Both the position numbers and the translations under genes were made by a program. A DNA stretch of 64,000 nt, from NCBI GenBank assembly GCA_027315315.1, contig DAHUYG010000039.1, positions 1-64,000 on the forward strand, given 5' to 3'. Source of the stretch: Acidimicrobiaceae bacterium (GTDB lineage: Bacteria; Actinomycetota; Acidimicrobiia; Acidimicrobiales; RAAP-2). Of the stretch, positions 54,229 through 63,261 are shown piece by piece. The notes below the pieces were generated by a model that saw only the letters and a program-made list of their open reading frames with translations, made no database searches and was not told where the DNA came from. The number at the start of each line of letters is the position of its first letter. Position 1 is the first letter of the stretch.

Positions 54229-55059
54229 GTGGAGAGCGCTGCGTTCTTCGACCTGGACAAGACGGTGATCACGAAGGCCTCGGTCGCCGCGTTCAGCCAC
54301 CACTTCCGCCGCGACGGCCTCATCACGAGGCGGACCGTGGCGCGCGCCATCGGCTCGCAGTTCCTCTACGTGCAGCTCGGGGCGGGCGAGGAGCGGATGG
54401 CCAAGATCCGCGAGTCGCTCCTCGCGCTCACCAAGGGCTGGGACCGGGACCGGGTGCGCCAGATCGTGCGCGAGCGCCTGCTCCAGACCGTCGAGCCGCT
54501 CATCTACGCCGAGGCGCTCGAGCTGATGGCGAGCCACCACCTGGCCGGCCAACGGGTCTTCCTCGTCTCGACCTCCCCCGAGGAGATCGTCCTGCCGATG
54601 GCCGAGCTGCTCGGCGCCGACGGGACGATCTGCTCGCGCGCCGAGGTCGACGAGGAGGGCCGCTACACGGGCAAAATGGCCTACTTCGCCGACGGCGAGC
54701 ACAAGGCCCAGGCGATCGCCGAGCTCGCAGAGGAGCTCGGGCTCGATCTCAGGGCCTCGACCGCCTACTCGGACTCGGCCACCGACGTGCCGATGCTCGA
54801 GCTCGTGGGGCGGCCGGTGGCCGTCAACGCCGACCGTAAGCTCGCCCGCCTGGCGCGCGAGCGGGGATGGGAGTCGACCCACTTCACCAAGCCGGTCCGC
54901 CTGCGGGACCGGGCCGCCACCGCGGCCCCGGTGCTCACGAGCCTCACGGTGGCCGGAGCGGCGGTCGTGCTCGGGTTCTGGGGTCGGCGCCGCAACGCGG
55001 CAACCCTCGAGCGCGAGGGCACGACGGGCCCCGAGCGCCGGACGGCGCTCGTTCCCTAG
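54229..55059 (+). CDS. HAD-IB phosphatase with C-terminal membrane anchor
   Basis: A 276-residue SerB-like HAD-IB hydrolase. Motif I is FFDLDKTVI, motif II LVSTSPEE, motif III the Lys of DGEHKAQAI, and motif IV YSDSATDVPML. A single hydrophobic segment near residues 237-252 suggests a membrane anchor. GTG start. Similar proteins with acyltransferase partners occur in phospholipid metabolism; none is here, so the substrate is unknown. Confidence 0.87.
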   Translation: MESAAFFDLDKTVITKASVAAFSHHFRRDGLITRRTVARAIGSQFLYVQLGAGEERMAKIRESLLALTKGWDRDRVRQIVRERLLQTVEPLIYAEALELMASHHLAGQRVFLVSTSPEEIVLPMAELLGADGTICSRAEVDEEGRYTGKMAYFADGEHKAQAIAELAEELGLDLRASTAYSDSATDVPMLELVGRPVAVNADRKLARLARERGWESTHFTKPVRLRDRAATAAPVLTSLTVAGAAVVLGFWGRRRNAATLEREGTTGPERRTALVP

Positions 55060-55070
55060 AGGACCTCGGG

Positions 55071-55148
55071 CTAGGCCTCGCGCAGGCGGCGGGCGGCGAT
55101 ACCGCCCACCACGGCGAGCAACAACACGACGAGCAGCAGCTTCTTCAT
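55071..55148 (-). CDS. 25-residue membrane micropeptide downstream of sigma factor
   Basis: An ATG-initiated frame reading MKKLLLVVLLLAVVGGIAA, then RRLREA. It starts four bases past the sigma-factor stop, ends in TAG, and follows GTGTGAG. A positive start, one hydrophobic helix and a basic end are typical of small single-span membrane peptides. It faintly recalls the actinobacterial DLW-39 peptides, but lacks their DLW end. Its position suggests coupling to the sigma gene. Confidence 0.5.
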   Translation of the reverse strand: MKKLLLVVLLLAVVGGIAARRLREA

Positions 55149-55152
55149 CGAC

Positions 55153-56091
55153 TCACACCGTCAGCAGGTCTCGGGCGCCGGTGTCCGAGGACGGGTGGCG
55201 CAGCTTGGACATGGCCCGGGCCTCGATCTGGCGGATCCGCTCCCGGGTCAGGTTGAAGTGCTCGCCCACCTCCTCGAGCGTGCGGGGCTCGCCGCGGTCG
55301 AGGCCGAAGCGCAGCCGGAGGATCTCGCGCTCGCGCTCGTCGAGCGGGGAGAGGAGCCGACCGATCTCCTCGGGGAGGAGGGACACCGCCGCCACCTCGA
55401 AGGGGGACTCGGCCGAGCGGTCCTCGACCACGTCGCCGAGCTCGGCGTCGCCGTCCTCGCGCAGCGGCTCGGAGAGCGAGAGCGGCTCGGCCCGGAACCG
55501 GAGCGCCTCGACGAGCTTGTCCGCGGGCATCTCCACCTCGACCCCGAGCTCGGCGAGCGTCGCCGGCCGGCCCAGCTTGAGCTCGAGGCGAGCCTGGGCC
55601 TTCTGGACCCGGGCGAGGGTGTCGCCGGCGTGGACCGGGAGGCGGATGGTGCGGCCCGTGTTGGCGATGCCCCGGGTGATCGCCTGGCGGATCCACCACG
55701 TGGCGTAGGTGGAGAACTTGAAGCCCTTGCGCCAGTCGAACTTCTCGACGGCATGCATGAGGCCGAGGTTCCCCTCCTGGATGAGGTCGAGCAACGGCAG
55801 CCCGGAGGCCTGGTATTTCTTCGCGATCGAGACGACCAGGCGGAGGTTCGACTGCACGAAGGTCTGCTGGGCCTGCTCGCCATGGATCACCGCCCGGCGC
55901 AGCTCCCGGCGCTTGGAGGTGGTCGTCCCCTTGGGCGCCTTGCGCAGCTCGCCCTCGGCGTCCCGGCCGCACTCGATGGCCTGGGCCAGGCGGACCTCGT
56001 CGTCCTTCGTGAGGAGGGGGTACTGACCGATGTCGGTCAGGTACAGCCGTACGAGGTCCTCGTCGTCCCGTTCAATCCGTTCCTTGGCCAA
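55153..56091 (-). CDS. sigma-70 family factor, primary/HrdB-like (group 1 or 2)
   Basis: A 312-residue sigma factor with regions 1.2 to 4 but no long region 1.1. LVRLYLTDIGQYPLLTKDDE is region 1.2. Region 2 has SNLRLVVSIAKKYQASG and FKFSTYATWWIRQAITRGI. Region 4 has TLEEVGEHFNLTRERIRQIE, the -35 recognition helix. The short N-terminus favours a group 2 (SigB/HrdD-like) factor, but a primary one is not excluded. The start appears to be TTG at 56091. A micropeptide follows. Confidence 0.9.
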   Translation of the reverse strand: MAKERIERDDEDLVRLYLTDIGQYPLLTKDDEVRLAQAIECGRDAEGELRKAPKGTTTSKRRELRRAVIHGEQAQQTFVQSNLRLVVSIAKKYQASGLPLLDLIQEGNLGLMHAVEKFDWRKGFKFSTYATWWIRQAITRGIANTGRTIRLPVHAGDTLARVQKAQARLELKLGRPATLAELGVEVEMPADKLVEALRFRAEPLSLSEPLREDGDAELGDVVEDRSAESPFEVAAVSLLPEEIGRLLSPLDEREREILRLRFGLDRGEPRTLEEVGEHFNLTRERIRQIEARAMSKLRHPSSDTGARDLLTV

Positions 56092-56222
56092 GGTCCGCTC
56101 TATCCCTCCGTGCCCGATGGCATCACCCTGGCGCCATGGCTCGGGGTCAACTGCCTGGTCCGCCGCCGATTCGCCCCGGCGTGACGATCGTGTGCTGTTA
56201 GTCTACCGGCGCCGTCAACCCC

Positions 56223-56801
56223 TCAGACCGGCCAGGGGACGATCCCGGGAACGATCCCGCCCAGGGCGAGGCGGCCCTCGAGGTCGACCACCGTGGCCCC
56301 GGCCGCCCGCACCGCCTCGGGCGTGCCCAGGACCCGCTGCACGAGGCTCTCCCCCGCCACGAGCTCGTCGGTCTCGTCGCGCACCACGAGATGCAGGGCC
56401 CTCGCGACCGGTGCGTCGGCCGCCGCCGAGGTCTGCGAGGCGTGCCTCGAATAGGAGACCACCAGCCTCGGCAGGAGCACCCGGAACAGCCCCGCCAGCC
56501 GCTCGAGCGGCCCGAGGGGCCCGAGCGCGCCGAAGACCTCCTCGACCGGGGCGGGCAGGACCACCAGGGCCTCCGCGTCGATCGCGGCGGTGCGCGGCAG
56601 GCGGTCGGCCCACAGCTCGGCGTGCCAGGCGTGCTGGTGGCTCACGGCGTCGAGATAGAGCTGGATCTCGGGCGGATAGGCCTCCTCGGCCGCCATCGAT
56701 CCGGTCGTCTCGAAGAGGCGGTGCTCGATGGCGCAGTAGGCCCCGAGCATCGCGCCCGAGGCGTGCAGGTCCAGACCGCCCGGCGCGGGCGCCTGGCTCA
56801 C
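56223..56801 (-). CDS. ferritin-like helical protein of unknown function
   Basis: A 192-residue helical protein. The segments AYCAIEHRLFETTG, EIQLYLDAVSHQHAWHAELW and a later HLVVRDETDELVAGESLV place Glu and His residues at heptad-like spacing, recalling the ferritin-like four-helix metal site. The GTG start overlaps the nadE stop as GTGA. I do not know a named family. A di-metal site is an inference from pattern. Confidence 0.65.
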   Translation of the reverse strand: MSQAPAPGGLDLHASGAMLGAYCAIEHRLFETTGSMAAEEAYPPEIQLYLDAVSHQHAWHAELWADRLPRTAAIDAEALVVLPAPVEEVFGALGPLGPLERLAGLFRVLLPRLVVSYSRHASQTSAAADAPVARALHLVVRDETDELVAGESLVQRVLGTPEAVRAAGATVVDLEGRLALGGIVPGIVPWPV

Positions 56802-58579
56802 GGGGACCCGCCCGGGGTCGGCGCGGGCGGGGCCTCGGCGCGGTAGCGGTTGGTGATCGGCACCCGGCGATCCTTGCCGAACGCCTTGGCGGTGATGCGC
56901 ACGCCGGGGGGGAGCTGCCGGCGCTTGTACTCGGCCGTGTCGACGAGCCTGAGCACCGCGTCGACCACCTCGGGCGCGAAGCCCTCGGCCAGCATCTCGG
57001 GCTTCGTGCGGTCCCGCTCGACGTAGGCCTCGAGCACCGGGTCCAACAGCTCGTAGGAGGGCAGGCTCTGGTCGTCGCGCTGCTCGGGCCGCAGCTCGGC
57101 GGAGGGCGCCTTCTCCAGCACCGAGGAGGGGATCGGGTCGACCGGGCCCGGGCCGGCCCGGTCGTTGCGGTACCGGCACAGCTCGTAGACCTGGGTCTTC
57201 GCGATGTCCTTGATGACGGCGAAGCCGCCGACGGCGTCGCCGTAGAGGGTGAAGTAGCCAGTCGCGATCTCGCTCTTGTTCCCGGTCGTGAGCACGATCC
57301 AGCCCTTGGCGTTCGACACGGCCATGAGGATCATCCCCCGCAGTCGTGACTGGAGGTTCTCGTCGGTCAGGCCCGACGGCGGGGCCCCGAGCACCGGGGT
57401 GAGCACGTCGCTCAGCGTCACGTGGGCCGGATCGATGGGCACCACGCGCACGTCGATCCCGAGCCGGCCGGCCAGCGCCAGGGCGTCGCCGATGGAGCCC
57501 GGGCTCGAATAGCGCGAGGGCATCGAGAGGGCGTGGACGTGCTCGGGACCGAGGGCGTCGGTGGCGATCGTCGCCACCAGGGCCGAGTCGATCCCGCCCG
57601 AGAGCCCGACGACCGCGTCGGTGAACCCGTTCTTCGCCAGGTAGTCCCGGGTGCCGAGGACGAGGGCCCCGTAGACCTCGGCGGTCGGCTCGAGCGGCGA
57701 GTGGATCGTCGGCGCGACGAGCGGCGAGCGCAGTTCGACGGCGTCGCTCACCGGCACGACGCGGAGGGCCGAGCTGCGCGAGCCGTTCGCGCTGGCGACG
57801 GCCACCTCGAGGACCACCAGCTCCTCGGCGAACTGCCGGGCCGCCGCGAGCACCGACCCGTCGGCGCCCACCACCACGCTCCCCCCGTCGAAGACCAGCT
57901 CGTCCTGGCCGCCCACGAGGTTGCAGTACGCGATCGCGGCACCGCCCAGCGCGACGCGCTCGCGGAGCATGGCCAGGCGCTCGCCCCAACGCCCCTCGGA
58001 GAACGGCGAAGCGTTGATGTTGACCACCACCTCGGCGCCGCCCCGGCCGAGCTCGACCACCGGCCCCTCCGGCGACCAGACGTCCTCGCAGATGGAGATG
58101 CCGACCGCCACCCCGGCCACCTCGTAGAGGACGTGGGGCTCGGTGCCGGGGCTGAACCACCGGCGCTCGTCGAAGACCCCATAGTTGGGCAGGTCCCGCT
58201 TGTGGTAGCTCGCGATCACCCGACCGCCGGCGCACAGGGCGGCGGCGTTCCACAGGCGCGCCGGGGGCCTCGTGCCACCCCCGTCGCCCATCTGCTCGCC
58301 GCTCGGATGCTCGTCGGTCTCCACGTAGCCCACGACCGCGGCGGTGCGCCGGGTCGCTGCCGCGACCTCGCGCATGGCCGCCGTGGTGTCGGCGAGGAAG
58401 CGTGGCTTCATGAGCAGGTCCTCGGGCGGGTACCCGGTGATCGCGAGCTCGGGGAACAGGCACAGGTCCGCCCCCGCCTCCTCGGCCCGCTCGAGCGCGT
58501 CGACGATGCGGGCGACGTTGCCGGAGAGATCGCCCACGACGAGATTGAGCTGGGCCATCGCCAGCCGGAGCGCAGGCAC
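56798..58579 (-). CDS. nadE: glutamine-dependent NAD+ synthetase
   Basis: A 593-residue enzyme of two domains. The N-terminal nitrilase-like glutaminase (residues about 1-270) has LFPELAITGYPPEDLL (Glu), YHKRDLPNYGVFDE (Lys) and GISICEDVW (Cys). The C-terminal synthetase has the PP-loop VVGLSGGIDSALVATI and TTGNKSEIATGYFTLYGD. The GTG at 58579 matches the usual N-terminus; an ATG 21 bases later is possible. It completes NAD synthesis begun by NadB and NadC. Confidence 0.95.
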   Translation of the reverse strand: MPALRLAMAQLNLVVGDLSGNVARIVDALERAEEAGADLCLFPELAITGYPPEDLLMKPRFLADTTAAMREVAAATRRTAAVVGYVETDEHPSGEQMGDGGGTRPPARLWNAAALCAGGRVIASYHKRDLPNYGVFDERRWFSPGTEPHVLYEVAGVAVGISICEDVWSPEGPVVELGRGGAEVVVNINASPFSEGRWGERLAMLRERVALGGAAIAYCNLVGGQDELVFDGGSVVVGADGSVLAAARQFAEELVVLEVAVASANGSRSSALRVVPVSDAVELRSPLVAPTIHSPLEPTAEVYGALVLGTRDYLAKNGFTDAVVGLSGGIDSALVATIATDALGPEHVHALSMPSRYSSPGSIGDALALAGRLGIDVRVVPIDPAHVTLSDVLTPVLGAPPSGLTDENLQSRLRGMILMAVSNAKGWIVLTTGNKSEIATGYFTLYGDAVGGFAVIKDIAKTQVYELCRYRNDRAGPGPVDPIPSSVLEKAPSAELRPEQRDDQSLPSYELLDPVLEAYVERDRTKPEMLAEGFAPEVVDAVLRLVDTAEYKRRQLPPGVRITAKAFGKDRRVPITNRYRAEAPPAPTPGGSP

Positions 58580-58676
58580 GACGTGCAGCCTACCGGCGCT
58601 CCCACCACGGACTTCGTGGCCCGCGGGCTGGCCGAGCCGACCGGGGCGGCCCTCCGGGGGTGCGACAATCGGCGGC

Positions 58677-59102
58677 GTGAACGCGCTCGAGGAAGGCACC
58701 GCCGCCCGCATCGACTTCGAGAAGATCCGGAGGGCGGCCGCGAGCCCCCAGGGTCTCATCCCCGTGGTCCTCCAGCACGCGGAGAGCCGCGAGGTGCTCT
58801 TCGTGGGCTACGCGAACGAGCTCGCGCTCGCCGAGACGCTCGCCACCGGCAAGGCGGTGCTCTGGTCGGCGTCCCGCGACGAGCTCTGGCGCAAGGGGGC
58901 GACCTCGGGCGACGAGCTCGAGCTCGCCGAGGTCCGGGTCAACTGCGAGCAGAACGCCCTCTTGTACCTGGTGCGGCCGGTGACCGGCGGGGTCTGCCAC
59001 ACGACCGGCCCCTCGGGTGCGGCCCGCCCGACCTGCTTCTACCGCCGGCTGATCTCGACCGGCGAGCTCGAGTTCGTAGAGGGATCCTCCCCGTCGGGGT
59101 GA
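58677..59102 (+). CDS. divergent HisI-like (phosphoribosyl-AMP cyclohydrolase family) protein
   Basis: A 141-residue protein of the HisI fold. The conserved blocks LFVGYANELALAETLATGKAV, WSASRDELWRKGATSG and TCFYRRL are present. Yet the acidic metal motif D-C-D-x-D reads N-C-E-Q-N, the His after TSG is Asp, and about six residues are inserted between the second and third cysteines (VCH and TCF). It stands alone, without his genes. It may be a paralogue with other chemistry; canonical HisI activity is doubtful. GTG start. Confidence 0.72.
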   Translation: MNALEEGTAARIDFEKIRRAAASPQGLIPVVLQHAESREVLFVGYANELALAETLATGKAVLWSASRDELWRKGATSGDELELAEVRVNCEQNALLYLVRPVTGGVCHTTGPSGAARPTCFYRRLISTGELEFVEGSSPSG

Positions 59103-59533
59103 CCGTCCGGGACTCAGAGGTCGTGGATCCAGTTCGGCAGGGCTCTGACCAGGAACGTCTCGCCAAAGTGACGATCTGACGTTGGAAACTCCAAACTCTC
59201 GTTGACGCGACCACTTGGCGCGCTTGTTCAGGCCGCACTCCCGAGTCGCACTGCGGGTCGTCCCTGTTCGCGCCCCGCGGCGGTGACGCCGGCGCCCCAG
59301 CCGGGTGCGCGTCCGTTGTCGGGCGGAGTCCCTGCCACGCCGCCGAGGCCTGCCTTTGCCAGGAGCCAGGACACCACGGAGTTGGAGGTCCGCATCTCCC
59401 CGCAGCCCCTGTTGCGGGACACCATCTGCCATTCGCTGCGGATTGCCTGGAGGACGTCCAGGTGCGCGGCACGTCGGGCGCGGCCCGCACGGAGAGCCGG
59501 GCCATGGGGACGACCCGGTCCTCCCATTTCGGT
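59103..59533. other. gene-poor stretch with no recognised gene
   Basis: Open frames here lack convincing protein character or known motifs. A short A/T-richer patch near 59177-59205 contains the inverted repeat TTGGA-AAC-TCCAA. Together with the broken genes that follow, the stretch looks like decayed accessory DNA. Confidence 0.5.
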
Positions 59534-59762
59534 ATGCCGTTCGAGCGGATCTCGGTGGACCCCGGACCATGGGTGGGGTGCCCTGCATCCGGGGCACCCG
59601 GATCCCCGGCGGCCACGGTTGTGGGCATGGTGGCCCACAACATGACGACCGAGGAGATCTTGGCGACCTTCCCCATCTCTCGGCCGAGGACATCCACGGA
59701 GCCCTGCCTACGCCGCGATCGTCGTCGACGAACGCGAGCTGCCCCTGTGCTCCACATCGTGA
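59534..59762 (+). pseudogene. frameshifted DUF433 (VapB-like) antitoxin remnant
   Basis: Pieces of a DUF433 antitoxin can be read only by changing frame. MPFERISVDPG comes first, then MGGVPCIRGTRIP in a second frame. ATVVGMVAHNMTTEEIL returns to the first frame. LSAEDIHGAL and AYAAIVVDERELPL lie in two further shifts. At least four single-base indels are needed, and the total length is not a multiple of three. DUF433 proteins neutralise DUF5615 toxins. The final stop overlaps the start of the toxin remnant as GTGA, so the original operon layout is preserved. Confidence 0.85.
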
Positions 59763-60136
59763 GCTTCCCGGTCGACGCGTCTCTGTCGGACCGCGTCCCG
59801 GCCCTCCTCTGCGTCGCGGATCACGACACCGTCCATGTCGAAGACCGGGGCCTGTTCGGCGCCGAAGACACTCAGGTGACGGGCGGCTGCAGCGGCTGAG
59901 CACCCGGGTCCTCGTTTCGTCAGACGCGGACCCGGGGCGAGCTTCTGGCTCTGGACCGGCAACCCGGGCCAAGCGTCGTGCTGCTGTGGCAAGCACCGCG
60001 GCGCCCCGAAGCTCAGCTGGGACTCCTTCTTGCCAACGTCGAGTCGGCCGAGAGCGAACCGGAGCGAGGCGCCGTGCTGGTTCTTACGCCTGGCCGGGCG
60101 CGCCTCGGGGCGCTCCCGATCGAGCGGCACTCCTGA
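59759..60136 (+). pseudogene. frameshifted DUF5615 (PIN-like) toxin remnant
   Basis: The toxin can be pieced together across frames. It starts VSFPVDASLSDRVPALL, then HDTVHVEDRGLFGAEDTQV, which runs into TGA at 59897. RVLVSSDAD follows in another frame. GELLALDRQPGPSVVLL, RRPEAQLGLLLANVES and RGAVLVLTPGRARLGALPI follow in a third, up to the TGA at 60134. DUF5615 proteins are PIN-fold, VapC-like putative RNases with the D-x-D pattern seen in SSDAD. Several indels make it inactive as written. Confidence 0.83.
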
Positions 60137-60262
60137 CCACGGTCAGTGACCAACGAGTGGCCGCGCCGACGGCCGGGAGGAAGCCCGCGAGATCGTCTGA
60201 CGGCCCCACGACGGCCCAAGACCCGCTCTCGAGAGCAAAGCCCCGGTCAGAGCACCTATTCC

Positions 60263-61684
60263 CTAGATGTCGTAGTAGAGGACGAACTCGTAGGGGTGAG
60301 GGCGCAGCCGCACCGCGTCGCCCTCCTCGAAGCGCTTGTACTCGAGCCACGTGTCGATCAGGTCGTCGGTGAAGACGCCGCCGACGGTCAGGAACTCGCG
60401 ATCGGCCTCGATGGCCTCGAGCGCCTCTTCGAGCGAGCCCGGGGTGTGGGCGATCTGCGCCAGCTCGGCGGCCGGAAGGTCGAAGAGGTCCTTGTCGACC
60501 GGCGCCGGCGGCTCGATCTTGTTCTGCACCCCGTCGAGCCCGGCGAGGAGCATCGCCGAGAACGCGAGGTAGGGGTTGCAGGCCGGGTCGGGGCAACGGA
60601 ACTCGATGCGCTTGGCCTTGGGGCTCGACGAGTAGAGCGGGATGCGGCAGGCCGCCGAGCGGTTCCGCTGCGAGTACACCAGGTTGACCGGCGCCTCGTA
60701 GCCGGGCACGAGGCGCTTGTAGGAGTTGGTGGTCGGCGCCGCGAACCCGAGGATGGCCCGGGCGTGCTTGAGCAGGCCCCCCACGTACCAGCGACCGATG
60801 TCCGAGAGCCCGCCGTAGCCATCGCCGTAGAAGAGCGGCTCGCCGTCCTTCCAGAGCGACTGGTGGCAGTGCATCCCCGAGCCGTTCTCCTGGAACAGCG
60901 GCTTGGGCATGAAGGTGGCCGAGTACCCGTTGGCGTACGCGACGTTCTTCACCACGTACTTGTAGAGGGTCAGCTTGTCGGCCATGGTCGCCATGGTGTC
61001 GAAGCGCATGTCGATCTCGGCCTGGCCGCCGGTCGCCACCTCGTGGTGCTGCACCTCGATCTCGATGCCCATGCTCTCCATGGTGAGGATCATCTCGCTG
61101 CGGAGGTCCTGGAACTTGTCGTTGGGCGGGACCGGGAAGTAGCCCTCCTGGCTCCGGAGCTTGTAGCCCTGGTTGGGGAACTCGGGGCTCGGCATGTTCC
61201 AGTGCCCCTCGACCGAGTCGACGCGATAGGTGGCGAAGTTGGTGCCCTGCCCGTACTCGACGTGGTCGAAGATGAAGAACTCGGCCTCGGGACCGAAGTA
61301 CGCGACATCGGCGATGCCGGTCGAGCGCAGGTAGTCCTCGGCCTTGCGCGCGATGTGGCGCGGGTCGCGCGAGTAGGGCTCGAGGGTGACCGGGTCGTGG
61401 ACGAAGCAGTTGATGTTGAGCGTCTTGTGCTGCCTGAAGGGGTCGAGCACGGCGGTGTTGGAGTCCGGGAGCAGGATCATGTCGGACTCCTGGATCTCCT
61501 GGAACCCGCGAATCGAGGAGCCGTCGAAACCGAACCCCTCGCTGAACTTCTCCTCGGTCAGCTCGTGGGCGGGCACCGAAAAGTGCTGGGTCATGCCCGG
61601 GAGGTCGACGAAGCGGATGTCGACGATCTCGACGGCCTCGTCCTTGAGGAGCTTCAGCACCTCCGATGGGGTGCGCTTGATCAC
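60263..61684 (-). CDS. glnA: glutamine synthetase type I, adenylylation Tyr replaced by Phe
   Basis: A 473-residue GS. The N-terminus has [29 protein letters not shown] and [15 protein letters not shown] are metal and substrate motifs, and [17 protein letters not shown] includes the flap Glu. The long internal segment [16 protein letters not shown] fits the GSI-beta form usually controlled by adenylylation. The site that normally reads NLYDLPPEE is DLFDLPAAE: Phe401 replaces the modified Tyr. GTG start with AGGAGG. Confidence 0.95.
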   Translation of the reverse strand: MIKRTPSEVLKLLKDEAVEIVDIRFVDLPGMTQHFSVPAHELTEEKFSEGFGFDGSSIRGFQEIQESDMILLPDSNTAVLDPFRQHKTLNINCFVHDPVTLEPYSRDPRHIARKAEDYLRSTGIADVAYFGPEAEFFIFDHVEYGQGTNFATYRVDSVEGHWNMPSPEFPNQGYKLRSQEGYFPVPPNDKFQDLRSEMILTMESMGIEIEVQHHEVATGGQAEIDMRFDTMATMADKLTLYKYVVKNVAYANGYSATFMPKPLFQENGSGMHCHQSLWKDGEPLFYGDGYGGLSDIGRWYVGGLLKHARAILGFAAPTTNSYKRLVPGYEAPVNLVYSQRNRSAACRIPLYSSSPKAKRIEFRCPDPACNPYLAFSAMLLAGLDGVQNKIEPPAPVDKDLFDLPAAELAQIAHTPGSLEEALEAIEADREFLTVGGVFTDDLIDTWLEYKRFEEGDAVRLRPHPYEFVLYYDI

Positions 61685-61798
61685 GTTTCCTCCTGACTGA
61701 CCCGGACTCGCCGGGCAATTCGTTGCGACCGCCGGCTGCGTGCGAACGCGGTTCGTCCGGCCGGGTGGGGCCCTCGCCCGAGAGTCTGGTGGCGCTCG

Positions 61799-61842
61799 GT
61801 TTCCTCGCTGTTGCCCGTGTGTAAACGGAGCGTGAACTCCTC
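61799..61842 (+). promoter_or_regulatory. four-unit 11-bp repeat array, GlnR-box-like
   Basis: Four successive 11-mers start with GT: GTTTCC (61799), GTTGCC (61810), GTAAAC (61821) and GTGAAC (61832). The exact 11-bp spacing and the GTnnnC half-sites match the alternating a/b sites known for GlnR. The array lies between the divergent glnA genes, 77 bases before the right one, and a GlnR-like gene follows. A joint nitrogen operator is likely. Confidence 0.65.
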
Positions 61843-61919
61843 GGCCAAAGGCGCTGGGCTGGGGCTCGGCGGACGCTAACCCATTCCGGGCCCCCTTTGC
61901 GACCTGGAAGAATGGGGCG

Positions 61920-63260
61920 GTGCAGGACCGCCGGGACTACGTGTTGCGCACCGTCGAGGAGCGGGGCATCCGCTTCGTGCAGCTCTGGTTCACCGACGTG
62001 CTCGGCACCCCCAAGACCTTCAACATCACCCCCGCCGAGCTCGAGAACGCGCTCGACGAGGGCATGACCTTCGACGGCTCGGCCATCGACGGCTTCAGCC
62101 GGGTCCAGGAGTCCGACGTCCTGGCCCGACCGGACGCCAACACCTTCCAGCTCATCCCGTGGCACGGCCACGCCGAGCCGGTCGCCCGGGTGTTCTGCGA
62201 CATCTTCAACCTCGACCAGACCCCCTTCGAGGGCTGCCCGCGCCACGCGCTTCGCCGCACGCTCGAGCGGGCCAGCAGCGCCGGCTACACGTTCTTCGCA
62301 TCGCCCGAGGTCGAGTACTTCTACTTCGCCGGCGCGGATCTCGAGGCGACCCGGCCGCCCCAGCCGATCGACGCCGGCTCGTATTTCGACCTGACCGGGG
62401 CCGACCTCTCGAGCGACCTTCGCCGGCGCAGCGTGCTCGTCTTGGAGGAGATGGGCATCCCCGTCGAGCACGCGCAGCACGAGGACGCGCCCGGACAACA
62501 GGAGATCGACCTCCGCTACACCGACGCGCTCACCATGGCCGACACTGTCATGACGGTGCGCCTGGTCGTGAAGGAGCTGGCCCGTCAGGACGGGGTGCAC
62601 GCGAGCTTCATGCCCAAGCCCCTGGCCGGCGTGCAGGGCTCTGGGATGCACACCCATCTCTCCCTCTGGCAGGGGGAGCGCAACGCCTTCAGCGACCCCG
62701 AGGACCCCTACGGGCTCTCGCCGGTCGCCAAGCACTTCATGGCGGGCCTGCTGCGCCACGCCCGCGAGATCACCGCGATCACCAACCAGTGGGTGAATTC
62801 CTACAAGCGCCTCGTCCTCGGCTACGAGGCCCCCATCCACGTGAGCTGGGCCCGCAACAACCGCAGCGCGTTGGTGCGGGTACCCGTCGTGAAGCGGGGC
62901 AAGGTGGAATCGACCCGCGTCGAGTACCGGGCACCGGACTCCGCGTGCAACCCGTACCTCGCGTTTGCGGTCGTGCTCGCCGCCGGCCTGCGAGGGATCG
63001 AGGAGCGCTACGAGCTGCCCCCCGAGGCCGACGCCAACCTCTACGACCTCTCGCCCGAGGAGCTCGCGGCCAACCACATCGGCTCGCTGCCGATCAGCCT
63101 GAACGACGCCGTCGACGAGATGGAGCGCTCCAAGCTCCTCCTTGACACCCTGGGCGACCACGTCTTCGAGTGGTTCTTGCGCAACAAGCGCGCCGAGTGG
63201 ACGGCCTACCGCGCCGAGGTCACCCCCTTCGAGCTCAAGCGCTACCTGCCGGTGCTCTGA
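61920..63260 (+). CDS. glnA2: glutamine synthetase type I, GlnA2-like
   Basis: A 446-residue GS-family enzyme. [18 protein letters not shown] opens it, and [18 protein letters not shown] follows. [20 protein letters not shown] and [18 protein letters not shown] hold metal, ammonia and flap residues, and [17 protein letters not shown] the nucleotide site. It lacks the long internal insertion of the other copy. [10 protein letters not shown] keeps a Tyr (375). It resembles GlnA2 of mycobacteria and may be a true GS. GTG start after GGAAG. Confidence 0.92.
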   Translation: MQDRRDYVLRTVEERGIRFVQLWFTDVLGTPKTFNITPAELENALDEGMTFDGSAIDGFSRVQESDVLARPDANTFQLIPWHGHAEPVARVFCDIFNLDQTPFEGCPRHALRRTLERASSAGYTFFASPEVEYFYFAGADLEATRPPQPIDAGSYFDLTGADLSSDLRRRSVLVLEEMGIPVEHAQHEDAPGQQEIDLRYTDALTMADTVMTVRLVVKELARQDGVHASFMPKPLAGVQGSGMHTHLSLWQGERNAFSDPEDPYGLSPVAKHFMAGLLRHAREITAITNQWVNSYKRLVLGYEAPIHVSWARNNRSALVRVPVVKRGKVESTRVEYRAPDSACNPYLAFAVVLAAGLRGIEERYELPPEADANLYDLSPEELAANHIGSLPISLNDAVDEMERSKLLLDTLGDHVFEWFLRNKRAEWTAYRAEVTPFELKRYLPVL

Positions 63261-63261
63261 G

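Noticed and set aside
60225-60236. GCTCTCGAGAGC palindrome past glnA as a terminator
   Set aside because: The perfect palindrome leaves no loop and only a 4-bp stem once a loop is allowed, so it is too weak to call.
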